Assembly: GCA_047602475.1 (NCBI GenBank)
Contig: JASGHE010000004.1
Location: 1-64,000, forward strand
DNA from: JAEUIE01 sp047602475
GTDB lineage: Bacteria; Planctomycetota; Planctomycetia; Gemmatales; HRBIN36
Reading direction: 5' to 3'
DNA: 64,000 nt
Shown here: positions 8,748 through 17,500 of the stretch, piece by piece
Layout: each line of letters begins with the position of its first letter
Numbering within the stretch: the stretch's first letter is position 1
Notes under the pieces: model-generated
Told to the model about the DNA's origin: nothing
Databases searched by the model: none
What the model saw: only the letters and a program-made list of their open reading frames with translations
Made by a program: the position numbers and the translations under genes

Positions 8748-8776
8748 TCCTCCAGGACGGATATTCGCCCGGAGGA
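8748..8776 (-). promoter_or_regulatory. 5' hairpin covering the ribosome binding site of methylase A
   Basis: On the minus strand, TCCTCCGGGCG pairs with CGTCC plus GGAGGA (one bulged T, one G-U pair), loop AATATC. The right arm is the Shine-Dalgarno sequence itself, six bases before the ATG, so the folded form would hide it. An unrelated sequence forming a similar hairpin precedes the paralogous methylase B (32406-32450). Folding was judged by eye; no energy was calculated. Confidence 0.55.
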
Positions 8777-8805
8777 TTGTTGTGACTGACCTACTGACAA
8801 TCCAC

Positions 8806-8851
8806 TTGCATGAAGTTGCACGAAGGAGACGCTTCGTGTAACTTCATGCAA
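8806..8851. repeat. 20-bp near-perfect inverted repeat between 8855-10081 gene and methylase
   Basis: Left arm TTGCATGAAGTTGCACGAAG and right arm CTTCGTGTAACTTCATGCAA match over 20 positions with a single mismatch; the loop is GAGACG. It sits three bases beyond the stop of the 409-codon gene and 65 bases before the methylase start. There is no T-run on the minus strand, so a simple terminator is unlikely. It could be an operator or an RNA processing hairpin. Confidence 0.7.
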
Positions 8852-8854
8852 CTA

Positions 8855-10081
8855 TCAAACCTGGAAGTAGACCATCTGTCTCTCAACAGAAAGTTTCCTA
8901 GAGACTCCAGCCGCTCTTAGTTTGCGATTGAGCTGAAAACATGCGCTCGATACAGCTTGAGACATTTCATCGTCAGTCTCGTACCGATCAGCCCAAGTCT
9001 TGATTTCGTTACGAAGCTGGGTGAAGCCGACTGTCTCGTATTTAAGAACCAATCTCATAAAGGTTAACTGCACCAATGCCCTCCTTGCGCTAATCTTCAC
9101 CATTTTCCCTTCAATCCTCACATGAGTGGCGGAGACAACAATATCAGGTACTCTCGTGAGCTCGACATCGGACAGGTTTTGCTCAGCAGTTGCACCCTGC
9201 CCTACGCTGGAAGCTGAGGAGGCCGTAACGGAATCGTGTGTGGACTCAACCACTCGAGCTATTTGCATCGGCCCCATCTCCGGACGAAGCCCATCTTGCA
9301 ATCGAAGCAGATTGTTCTTGATCCCTGCTCGAAGAGACTCAATGTTTGGCTCTTCTACGTCCTTAAAGACGCGCTGAAGTCGTAGCCATACGTCAGGCCA
9401 GTTGTAAATCGTTTCTATCGTCTGGTTCAACAAGGATACTGTGGCAACTACTTGTTTCCATGACTCCAGATGCTGCCATTCCTTGATTTCCGGCAACGAC
9501 ATTACCAATTTCCATAAACCCCAAAACTCTTCGTACGCTCGCCTGGCGACATCATTGAAATCGAAATAATGTATCGCGTTACTTCGAGAGGCAGCACGAA
9601 CGCAGGTCGAGATCAGTACTCCGTTGGCAAGCAATCCCTGAAGAGCATGGCAGATTTGTGTGTCAGGTTTCTTACCCAAAAAATCATCGAGATGACCAAG
9701 AATCTCAAACACATCATCATTCAAGTCAAGTGTCCCATCGAGGTAGGCACTGAGATCACTGACATCGATCCCCTCCTCTGCGGCGAAGCGTAGAACCCGC
9801 TCTCCATAGATTCCAAGGAGGAACTGCTGCTCATCCAGAGTGAAATGCTTATGGAACCAAGCCAAGTATTTATGCGATTGGGAGCGTGGACACCTCAAAT
9901 GATCTCTGTTTCTTAACTGGCTGCCCAAGACGTCCCGAAGTCGTCGCAGGGATCGACCCAGTTCGATTGTCTGAAGCTTTTCAAGCTCATGCATGAGTGA
10001 CATTAACTTGGTAGAGTGACATGTTTTGATGAATTCCGGTAGTCGGTACAGGCTGAGTTTTTCATACCGAGCATAGGTCAT
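8855..10081 (-). CDS. unknown protein with C-terminal winged-helix domain
   Basis: A 408-residue protein I do not recognise. It is helical and rich in basic and aromatic residues through the first ~270 residues. After a Ser/Ala/Gln linker (~275-315) comes a C-terminal ~90-residue region that reads like an OmpR-type winged helix (MVKISARRALVQLTFMRLVL, then ACFQLNRKLRAAGVSRKLSV, then MVYFQV). The start is taken at the ATG 10081, where TGATG overlaps the stop of the preceding 66-codon gene, so the two are translationally coupled. It occupies the position that the 562-codon winged-helix gene (32754-34442) holds in element B. A role in regulating the cassette is a position-based guess. Confidence 0.65.
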   Translation of the reverse strand: MTYARYEKLSLYRLPEFIKTCHSTKLMSLMHELEKLQTIELGRSLRRLRDVLGSQLRNRDHLRCPRSQSHKYLAWFHKHFTLDEQQFLLGIYGERVLRFAAEEGIDVSDLSAYLDGTLDLNDDVFEILGHLDDFLGKKPDTQICHALQGLLANGVLISTCVRAASRSNAIHYFDFNDVARRAYEEFWGLWKLVMSLPEIKEWQHLESWKQVVATVSLLNQTIETIYNWPDVWLRLQRVFKDVEEPNIESLRAGIKNNLLRLQDGLRPEMGPMQIARVVESTHDSVTASSASSVGQGATAEQNLSDVELTRVPDIVVSATHVRIEGKMVKISARRALVQLTFMRLVLKYETVGFTQLRNEIKTWADRYETDDEMSQAVSSACFQLNRKLRAAGVSRKLSVERQMVYFQV

Positions 10082-10281
10082 CACCTCTTGCGCAACTCCC
10101 TAAGTCGTTTCGTTTGCTGAGAGTCTTCGAGGCTGTACCATTCCTTGCAAACTTCGGAGGGTATTTCAATCTTGGGCCATGGTGCAAACGAAGGCAGGTT
10201 ATAGCGCAGAACAAGATATTGCAACAATCGCTGAACCTTGTCAGCTAAAGACCGCAAGTGGGCATAGGCTTGTCGTGACAT
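10081..10281 (-). CDS. small unknown protein, coupled to 8855-10081
   Basis: A 66-residue basic protein (MSRQAYAHLRSLADKVQRLL at the start, KRLRELRKR at the end), probably two helices. It has GAGGG seven bases before the ATG, and its stop overlaps the next start, which supports real translation. No motif or family recognised. It lies within element A between the recombinase trio and the winged-helix gene. Confidence 0.55.
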   Translation of the reverse strand: MSRQAYAHLRSLADKVQRLLQYLVLRYNLPSFAPWPKIEIPSEVCKEWYSLEDSQQTKRLRELRKR

Positions 10282-10385
10282 CGGACGTCCCTCAATGGCG
10301 AAGGTTTATTTGATTCTCGGAACCACCATGGTTCATTCCCACATCGATATTGTGGCCAAAAGCTTCATGACAGGTCAAGGGTGTG

Positions 10386-10811
10386 CTAGTGGAGATTGGG
10401 CTTCGAAGCCGTTCTCGTTTCCAGCTCTCGCCATAGCTCGCATTGTTCATTCCAATCAATTAGCCTACTAATAGGGCATATGTGCTTCATTTGGATGGGA
10501 TCCTTTCCTTGAAGGATTCGGGGTAAAAATAATATGCGCTCCTGAAGAATGGGTGCCAGGTGGTTAAGGCTCATGATCTGACTTAAACGCGCCCGAGTGA
10601 CTTTTCCCGCTCGCGCTATCGCTGCCTGATTTCTTAACTCGCCTTTCTCCACACGCTGATGGAGATCAATCGCTAGCGCCATCCAACGACTGATGCGGGG
10701 TGTCCGCCCAGGTACGACAACAGGCCCGTCAACATTTTCTCCTGTGTTCAATACCCTTCGAGCTGATCGGCCTACCGTAAAATGAACCTTCTCCGTTGTC
10801 GTTATCAACAT
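10386..10811 (-). CDS. small HTH protein of the DUF2924-recombinase trio (copy A)
   Basis: A 141-residue protein. The central HTH is IARAGKVTRARLSQIMSLNH, followed by LAPILQERILFLP, which resembles the helical DNA-binding part of ParB/KorB-like proteins. The N-terminal ~30 residues contain a VHFTVGRSARR segment comparable to VSFETQRKGQR in the paralogue at 39936-40352. Its ATG lies inside the last codons of the recombinase (7-base overlap), so the three genes form a tight operon. Proteins of this type are regularly adjacent to this recombinase class. A role as recombination directionality factor or regulator is possible but unproven. Confidence 0.7.
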   Translation of the reverse strand: MLITTTEKVHFTVGRSARRVLNTGENVDGPVVVPGRTPRISRWMALAIDLHQRVEKGELRNQAAIARAGKVTRARLSQIMSLNHLAPILQERILFLPRILQGKDPIQMKHICPISRLIDWNEQCELWRELETRTASKPNLH

Positions 10812-12118
10812 TGGCTACCTCGAATCAAGTCGTGAATCCGATCTTCGTGATACGTTACCGTGATCTCGCGTGTTCCACCGTGATACTCGACTCGTTCAAC
10901 GGTGTGTTGAAGCAGGTTGAATAAGTGATGGTTTGATTTGAGGTCTGCCGAAAGAAACTTGTCCCATACAGCGATTACTTCAGCAGGCCCTTGTTCATGC
11001 GATTTCAGTTCCGAAGGCACTACTTTCTGAGCTAAGCCACGAAGTTGTTCCATCACATAGGATTCCAACTGCCCCGCAGGCAAAGACTTCGAAGGACAAC
11101 TGTTCCAACCGTGACGCTGGGCTTTGGTGCAGACATAATATCGATACCGCCTGGTTTGAAGCCTGGACGTATGAGACGGGGTCATTGCTGACCTACAAGC
11201 ACCACAGAAGACTTTACCCATCAAGAGTGACTCGGAGGGTTGTGCGTGGCGTTCAGTTTCACGACGAGCAAACTGTGACTGCACTTCCTCCCAGAGTTTC
11301 ACCTCAACTATAGCAGGATGCTCGCCAGGATGGATTTCCGCCTTATAACGAACCCTTCCAACATACAACACATTCCTAAGTAAATACCCGAGGCTTATCC
11401 GATTGAATGGCGCTCCCATGATAGTTGCCCCAGAACGCTTCACCCAACTCTTATTCCTCCACCCACGATGGTGGAGTTCTTCTAGTAGCAGTACCATCCC
11501 GCGTTTCTCTATAAACAGCTTGAAAATCTCTTGAACTTGCTCTGCTTCGACCTTGTTGACGACCAGCTTTCCGCTCGACTTATCTATATCAAAGCCCAAG
11601 ATGGGACGGCCTCCCGACCATTTACCTTTCCGGCGCGTGGCCGCGATCTTATCGCGAGTCCTTTCTGAGATGATCTCGCGTTCAAATTGAGCAAAGGACA
11701 ACAAGATGTTGAGCGTTAACCGCCCCATAGAACTAGTGGTAGAAAACTGCTGGGTCACTGAAACAAAGGAAACCCCCTTGCTTTCAAAAAGTGACATCAA
11801 CCGGGCGAAGTCCATCAGCGAGCGCGATAACCGATCCACCTTGTAAACCAATACTACATCAACTCGTCCAGCTTCTATATCTTCCAGCAAACGCTTCAAG
11901 GCAGGACGTTCGATGTTACCCCCGGTGAAACCTCCGTCATCGTATCTTTCTGGCACACACGTCCACCGCTCATGAGACTGAGATTTGATGAAGGCTTCCG
12001 CGCCTTCTCGCTGCGCGTCCAGGGAGTTGAACTCTTGCTCCAACCCCTCCTCAGTACTCTTGCGAGTGTAGATAGCGCAGCGAAGTAGTTTCTTCTCCAA
12101 AGGAGCTGGCTGTTTCAT
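10805..12118 (-). CDS. large serine recombinase (copy A)
   Basis: A 437-residue site-specific recombinase of the resolvase/invertase superfamily. The catalytic domain occupies residues ~11-160: Ser21 in AIYTRKSTEEG, then YDDGGFTGG, YKVDRLSRSL and the long helix SFAQFEREIISERTRDKIAA. A recombinase domain follows (residues ~175-290). The zinc ribbon is CGACRSAMTP...YYVCTKAQ..WNSCPSK. The C-terminal coiled-coil insertion found in the 519-residue paralogue at 38380-39939 is absent here. The start overlaps the stop of the DUF2924 gene (ATGA). It should catalyse integration and excision of element A. Confidence 0.92.
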   Translation of the reverse strand: MKQPAPLEKKLLRCAIYTRKSTEEGLEQEFNSLDAQREGAEAFIKSQSHERWTCVPERYDDGGFTGGNIERPALKRLLEDIEAGRVDVVLVYKVDRLSRSLMDFARLMSLFESKGVSFVSVTQQFSTTSSMGRLTLNILLSFAQFEREIISERTRDKIAATRRKGKWSGGRPILGFDIDKSSGKLVVNKVEAEQVQEIFKLFIEKRGMVLLLEELHHRGWRNKSWVKRSGATIMGAPFNRISLGYLLRNVLYVGRVRYKAEIHPGEHPAIVEVKLWEEVQSQFARRETERHAQPSESLLMGKVFCGACRSAMTPSHTSRLQTRRYRYYVCTKAQRHGWNSCPSKSLPAGQLESYVMEQLRGLAQKVVPSELKSHEQGPAEVIAVWDKFLSADLKSNHHLFNLLQHTVERVEYHGGTREITVTYHEDRIHDLIRGSQC

Positions 12119-12612
12119 GCCCTGCCCCCTTGGTATTTACCCAGCCGGAAGAAGAGGTATCCATTGGTGTGACTGCCCGTTATTGCTTTCGCCACAGCGG
12201 TCAGCGATGCATAGTTCATCCCTTCATATTCAATACCTTGTGCCTGTACTTTGACACGGATCTCCTTGCCCTTGTAAACTCGGCAAAGAATCGTGCCTGG
12301 CACGGGCAATCGTCTATCCCAACCAGCTAATCCATTAGAAGGTGTGGCGGGCTTTTGTACCCGGCTAGTCCGACGATGGGTTGGTGGTGATAGCCTGATG
12401 TCACAATCATTGGCCAACTCCAGGGCACGCAGCTTGGCCCGTTCCGATAGGCCACCTTCCACCTGAGCTTGTACTCTCCAAGCAATCCGCCTGATCAGCC
12501 AGACTCGATTAGCAGCATGAGTGGCGTCACCAAATAGCTCGAAATACCTCTGGCGAAGTTGCTTTGTCGTGAGCTGATTGAGCTCAGGAATCAAAGCGCT
12601 CCAAATGGGCAT
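12115..12612 (-). CDS. DUF2924 protein (copy A)
   Basis: Start at ATG 12612-12610, preceded by AAGGAGG at seven bases. The frame is open to 12702, but that upstream part has no signal. The protein is 165 residues. It carries the DUF2924 pattern: LTTKQLRQRYFELFGD, NRVWLIRRIAWRVQAQVEGG, LSERAKLRALELANDCD, then after a Pro/Thr linker LPVPGTILCRVYKGKEIRVK, YASLTAVAKAITGSHTNGYL and FFRLGKY. The last part is a DUF2924 beta-rich segment resembling DNA-mimicking or DNA-binding RAMA-like folds. DUF2924 genes typically precede serine recombinases of this class. The molecular role is unknown; it overlaps the recombinase by four bases. Confidence 0.85.
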   Translation of the reverse strand: MPIWSALIPELNQLTTKQLRQRYFELFGDATHAANRVWLIRRIAWRVQAQVEGGLSERAKLRALELANDCDIRLSPPTHRRTSRVQKPATPSNGLAGWDRRLPVPGTILCRVYKGKEIRVKVQAQGIEYEGMNYASLTAVAKAITGSHTNGYLFFRLGKYQGGRA

Positions 12613-13186
12613 ATTGAGGCCTCCTTCTGACACGAAAGGCGATTTTCTGTCACAAAAGGGCGCGTTTCCGACAAGGTTTTGTCGCTTTTGTGACACGTCC
12701 ACTGAGCCAAAATCGCGCAGAGATCAAGCCGAGAGTGGAAAGTCTCGTGAAAATAGAGGTTGTTGTTTCTGACCGGGCAGAGTTTCTAACCGCTTTTTCA
12801 TATAAAGCCTGTAAATCGTGACAAAACCTGCCACGAACTGCCTTTCAAATGTGTTAACCCGCGTGACTTCTCTCTGAGAACTTGGCTTCGATATTGGGGA
12901 GAAATGCGCAAGAAGTAGATTCCACCACGTGTGAAAAAAGGGCCAAGTCGAAGTTCTACTGATTGTTGAATTGCGAATTATGTAAACGAAATGCCAAACG
13001 CCGAGAGGTTTGCTCTCGGCGTTTGGAAGGCATGCAAATTGACTGCGGGAGTTACAAGCTCCCTTTATAGAGCGCGTATGCGAACTACCTCTACTGTTAA
13101 CCCAGAGAGAGAAGGTGGTGCTGGAACATGCTTCTCTGCAACCACTTACAGCAACGTAACCAAGGGCGAGCTGTTAAGCGCGACAC
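12613..13186. other. 574-bp gene-free stretch at right end of element A
   Basis: No convincing gene. The left part probably holds the promoter of the DUF2924 operon. The right part includes a 14-bp palindrome (12994-13026) and DNA resembling dispersed intergenic sequence. A plus-strand frame at 12991-13287 is low-complexity repeat-derived sequence and was not accepted. The right attachment site of element A should lie here or just beyond, but it could not be located. Confidence 0.5.
12994..13026. repeat. perfect 14-bp inverted repeat
   Basis: CCAAACGCCGAGAG and CTCTCGGCGTTTGG are exact reverse complements separated by GTTTG. No T-run follows on either strand, so a classical intrinsic terminator is not supported. 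Position beyond the recombinase operon suits either an element-end structure or a dispersed palindrome. Confidence 0.7.
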
Positions 13187-13618
13187 TTATCTCTTTAGGT
13201 GAGGGAGAGATGTTTTGGGCTGAAACCTCTCTGGAAAGAGCCTCGCTGTTAACTCGGCTGTATGCGCAATGTCTGTGCCTCCTGTGACTTTACGAAAGAA
13301 TACGACGCACAATACGACCGCTACTTGGAACCCTGAATCGCCCGATATTGAACTAAAATTGTAAGTGTCCACACAATCCGACGTCAGCCGGTTCCCCGTC
13401 CCGATCACCTGGCTGCCATTGCTGCGATTGCCGCCGACATCGTACGTGTAACTCGCCACGCCATCGCTGGTGACCTGACCCGCTACATCGTAGGTGTAGG
13501 TCTTGGTGACCGTATCCACCGTCTCCGACGTCAACTCCCTGGCCAGATCGTACACGTACGTCATCTGACTGATCACCGCACTGAGACTATCCCGATGCGT
13601 GATGATGCGAGTCTTCAA
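13187..13618 (-). pseudogene. displaced Rhs core fragment
   Basis: Residues ~8-90 (THRDSLSAVISQMTYVYDLA through SDCVDTYNF) are nearly identical to the Rhs2 segment encoded around 17190-17430. The DNA match covers roughly 13359-13601. Outside that block similarity stops: upstream lies an IS21 remnant and downstream the frame runs into unrelated residues (VVLCVVFFRKVTGG). There is no start signal and no Rhs N-terminus. This is a duplicated or rearranged Rhs scrap, not a functional gene. Confidence 0.75.
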
Positions 13619-13790
13619 TCATCGTCAGGTATTGATTGCCACGCATGTTCGACGTTCGCCGGGTCACTTCAGCACACTTGGTGAGCATGTGCATTGCCAG
13701 AAGATCAGCAAGGTCGAGAGCAGTGCTCAGGAGCTGCTCAAGCAAACGCAATACTTAGGCAAAGTTTTGTCACTTCGCCAGCACAATTGA
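13605..13790 (+). pseudogene. IS21-family IstA transposase C-terminal remnant
   Basis: The frame encodes RVFNHRQVLIATHVRRSPGH, then FSTLGEHVHCQKISKV, then a helical stretch QELLKQTQYLG. This is the C-terminal beta-barrel and tail pattern of IstA (v.vf....liA.H.R..pG..sT...H). Only ~60 residues remain. Catalytic DDE residues and IstB are absent. It abuts the Rhs fragment at about 13601, so it probably marks an old insertion or rearrangement junction. Confidence 0.55.
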
Positions 13791-13797
13791 TTGTTTT

Positions 13798-14181
13798 CTA
13801 ACAAGCACGTCGGTCTTGATTGTAAACGAACCCTCCGAGGGAATTCGCTATAATACGAACGTGTAACTCCAATTCGTGCAGACTACCATTATTTACGAGC
13901 GTAACTTTCACATTAATAGGAATGCAAATGTTGTCTAGTTCAACCAATGGTGACCCATCTGATAGTGGATTCCCTCCTCCAGAGCAATCATCGGCCGAGC
14001 AGAATTGAATCGAGTTGAGGATCACGTCGGCGTGCTGGGCGCGTAAAACGCTTGTTAGGTGCTGCACCAAGAATGTCCCCAAATCTGAGGAAATTCCAAT
14101 ATGTGCAAGTAACTCATTTATGGCGTAAACCACATCATTCTCGAACTCGATCAGGCGCGTGAGTGAAAAGCTATTTTCCAT
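13798..14181 (-). CDS. unknown small protein downstream of Rhs2 (second candidate partner)
   Basis: Start placed at ATG 14181 (MENSFSLTRLIEFENDVVY) a few bases after the preceding stop. About 127 residues; the first ~60 look helical, the rest beta-rich (IPINVKVTLVNNGSLHELEL, then HVRIIANSLGGFVYN). No family recognised and no signal peptide. It lies second after the Rhs2 stop in the same orientation, with only eight bases between it and the gene at 14189-14572, so the trio is probably co-transcribed. Immunity or accessory function is a positional inference. Confidence 0.6.
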   Translation of the reverse strand: MENSFSLTRLIEFENDVVYAINELLAHIGISSDLGTFLVQHLTSVLRAQHADVILNSIQFCSADDCSGGGNPLSDGSPLVELDNICIPINVKVTLVNNGSLHELELHVRIIANSLGGFVYNQDRRAC

Positions 14182-14188
14182 GCCCAAC

Positions 14189-14572
14189 TCACTTTTGGAA
14201 TGGTTTGATTATTAAAAGACGTCGAACAGTATCGACAATTCCATTTGCGAATTCGTCTATTGTCAAATACTTGCAGTCTGCGACTGTGCTGACAAGATCT
14301 TGACCCTGTTCATGAGCAGTCCGAACGTCAGCCTCAACTGTTATGTCGTCGAGTGACAGTGTAATCTCCAAACGCCAACTGAATGCATGAGCACTCAGGA
14401 GCTCAACATCCACATATTCTTCTAGACGACATCCACCTTCTAGATTATTCACGTCGAACCAATGCGTGACGTTCGCCACGCATGAATCTTCAAGTAGTTG
14501 TCGTGCATGCTCTTTCATTAGTCCATGGCAAACGCTAACCGCAGTTAGCATATCACAAGCATCTTTTCCCAT
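14189..14572 (-). CDS. unknown small protein directly downstream of Rhs2, candidate immunity protein
   Basis: Start at ATG 14572 with AGGTGG five bases upstream. About 127 residues, acidic, no signal peptide: MGKDACDMLTAVSVCHGLMK helix, then alternating strands (EYVDVELLSAHAFSWRLEIT, LSLDDITVEADV), then a C-terminal helix (IDEFANGIVDTVRRLLI). It begins 21 bases after the Rhs2 stop. Size, acidity and position are what one expects of a cytosolic immunity protein against an Rhs tail toxin. The family was not identified, so this remains an inference. Confidence 0.6.
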   Translation of the reverse strand: MGKDACDMLTAVSVCHGLMKEHARQLLEDSCVANVTHWFDVNNLEGGCRLEEYVDVELLSAHAFSWRLEITLSLDDITVEADVRTAHEQGQDLVSTVADCKYLTIDEFANGIVDTVRRLLIIKPFQK

Positions 14573-14593
14573 TGAGGCCACCTAAGTAGACGG

Positions 14594-17500
14594 TTATTTC
14601 GGAAACTTGCCCGAGTCACCAGGTGGCCTCGGAATTGCCGCATTCTTTAATGCCTCGGGCGAGGCGCCATTAACACTCACGTGTCCAGGCGGAGTTGTCG
14701 TGCTTCCAGGTACTCCATCTGGCCGTACTGTACCCGGTGGTAATTTCGAGGTATCATACGCCGTGAATGGCTCACCAGGTCGGAAAACCGGCCTCCCGTT
14801 AAGTGGCCCAGGAACTCCTAGATTAACGGGATTACTGAGAGAGTCTCTAAAGGATAGGTTACCATTGTCCTGCGGCCTAGGTGTCAAATTCGAAGGACTA
14901 GACCGCCCTTCACGGTAGATTATCGGTGGTACCTCACTTGGCACCACCGGTTTAGGTGGCACTGGAGCTACGGGTGGTGTAGGAACCGCATCTTGCCCCG
15001 TAAAGGGAATTTTGGGTCCTGTAGTTCCGCCTGGATTGGCTACAAACGGTGGTTGCTGTGGTGGTTTGGACGTTGGCGGTGGCTCTGCCTTTGGTACTCG
15101 AACTCTCACCTGTCCAATGGCAGCACCCAATGTAAAGGCTATACCAATCCCCATATTTCCATATTCACCAATCTCATCGGCTGTCTGTTCCTTCACTCCA
15201 GCCGCTTGAGCTCCTTGGCTTATGAGCCAGCCCGTTGCTGTTCCGTGTGATTCTCCATCTCTCATCGTGAGATAGCCGGCTCGAATATTATCAATGGCAT
15301 TTAGAGCAGATGCAGCTCCTAATATGGGCCCTAGATAGGGAGATAAATACAACTGAACTGCTCCACCGGTCGCTTGTAGAAAACCGGCAAATCGATTCAG
15401 GTTCCGCAATGTCTCCAGAATCTCTTTGTTCTTTTCAGCCCAAGCATCATTCATCTTCTTGTTCAGCGGATTGTTCGCCACAAAAGCAGCGCTGGACGCC
15501 ACGACAGATTGATGTGGGCCTTGCATCCTGCCTTCGATAACACCCGGTTCATTGTCGCCAGGGTTGGACGGCGGGGAACCGCCACCCCCTGCTCCGAACA
15601 TGTAAATGGGTCCATTGTTCCCACCGCCACCAAAGTTACCACCCCCCTGTGATCCGCCGTAGCCACCATCACCCAAGCGGTAGCCTGAACCGCCGCCATT
15701 ACCGCCACTGCCTCCCTGCGATCCACCGTAGCCACCATCACCCAGGCGGTAGCCTGAACCACCGCCATTGCCGCCACTGCCTCCCTGTGATCCACCGTAA
15801 CCACCATCACCCAGGCGATAGCCTGAACCACCGCCATTGCCGCCACTGCCTCCCTGCGAACCACCGTAGCCGCCATCACCCAAGCGGTAGCCTGAACCAC
15901 CGCCGCTGCCACCCATACTGATCGGGCCGGAGTCGCCACCCCACCCGCCCCAACTGCCATTGCCGCCCGGCGTGCAGTTCCACCCGCCACCCCAACCGCC
16001 CCAGTAACCGTTGCCCCCGGTGCTGCCACCGCCACCACCAGACATACTGATCGGGCCGCTGCCACCGCCGCCGATGTTGATTCCCCCATTGCCGCCCGGC
16101 GTGCAGTTCCACCCGCCACCCCAGCCGCCCCAGTAACCGTTGCCCCCGGCACTGCCACCGCCGCTGCCACCCATACTGATCGGGCCGGAGTCGCCACCCC
16201 ACCCGCCCCAACTGCCATTGCCACCCGGCGTGCAGTTCCAACCGCCACCCCAACCGCCCCAGTAACCGTTGCCCCCGGCACTGCCACCGCCACCACCACC
16301 ACCACCAGACATACTGATCGGCCCGCTGTCACCACCCCAGCCACCCCAACTGCCGTTGCCGCCCGGCGTGCAGTTCCAACCGCCACCCCAGCCGCCCCAG
16401 AAGCCATTGGCCCCGCTCCCAGGCGTACCGCCCCATAAGCCGCCGGCCCACATTCTGCCCCAGTTCCAATTCAACCCGGCACTGCTGCCTCCTCCGCCAC
16501 CCCCACCGCCGCCAATACCTTCCAAGTCGCCATCGGGGTCCAACCCGCTCGGATCAGTGAAGCTCGTCGAAGCATTACCCACGTAGCGATAGAGATTGCT
16601 ATCCCCCGCAGCCCAGCGAATCGGGTCTTCACTCAGCCAGCGACCCGTTGATGACAGGTAGTAGCGGGCACGGTTGTACTGCAACCCCGTGTCAGCGTTA
16701 TACTCCCGCCCCGTCCACTTGAACCTGTCCCCATAGGTCGGCATCGATTCGCTGACCACCTGCCCAAACCCGTCGTATGTGATCGCATCGAGCACCACCC
16801 CAGCCATGTTGGTGACCTGGTTCACTGTGCCCAGGCGATCCGTGAGATACCAACCCGTCGAAGCCACCGACCGCACCAGCAACTGGTCCACTTGGTCGCC
16901 GTACATGTAATAAACATGCACCGTGGTGCTGCCATTGAGATCCGCCCAAAGCTGATCACCATCGTAAGCATAGCGCTCGGTGACACTACTGCCGCTGCCC
17001 GCCCCATCGGCATCCGTCGTCGACTGAACGCGATTGCCAAAAGCATCGTACTGATAATCGACCTGATAGGTCACGCTCCCCGAGACCGTCTTGGTCACCG
17101 AAGTCAGCCGATTGTCGTTATCGTAACTGTAATTCCACACCACCCCCGATACAGTCCGGCTCGTCAGGTTCCCTTCATCGTCGTAAGTGTAAGTGCCCAC
17201 GCTATCCGACGTCAGCCGATTGCCGGTGCCAATCACCTGGCTGCCATTACTGCGATTGCCGCCGACATCGTAGGTGTAACTCGCCACGCCATCGCTGGTG
17301 ATCTGCCCCGCCACATCGTAGGTGTAGGTCTTGGTGACCGTATCCACCGTCTCCGACGTCAACTCCCTGGCCAGATCGTACACGTACGTCATCTGACTGA
17401 TGATGGCACTGAGACTATCCCGATGCGTGATGCCCGTCGTGTTCCCCGCCGCGTCGTAACTGTAAGTCGTCTGCCCCACCTGCGTGACGCCCGCCACATC

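Larger units (their letters stand above)
6308..12612. mobile_element. element A: serine-recombinase element carrying ParB-methylase cassette
   Basis: Ten minus-strand reading frames (nine genes, one of them split by a frameshift) form a unit that is repeated in related form at 30052-40352: DUF2924, large serine recombinase and small HTH at the right end, then two unknowns, then methylase, HTH and two CxxC proteins at the left end. The limits given are gene limits. Serine-recombinase attachment cores can be two or three bases, and I could not identify them. The methylase is frameshifted, and no rep/helicase genes are present, so this copy may be reduced compared with element B. Rhs1 begins 225 bases beyond the left end. 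Confidence 0.6.

Noticed and set aside
12991..13287. 98-codon plus-strand frame
   Set aside because: Starts inside a palindrome, lacks a ribosome binding site and runs into the antisense of the Rhs fragment.
15463..16407. Second minus-strand frame through the Gly/Trp repeats of Rhs2
   Set aside because: Val/Ala/Gly repeat pattern arises from reading the 69- and 129-bp repeats out of frame; the Rhs core continues in the other frame.
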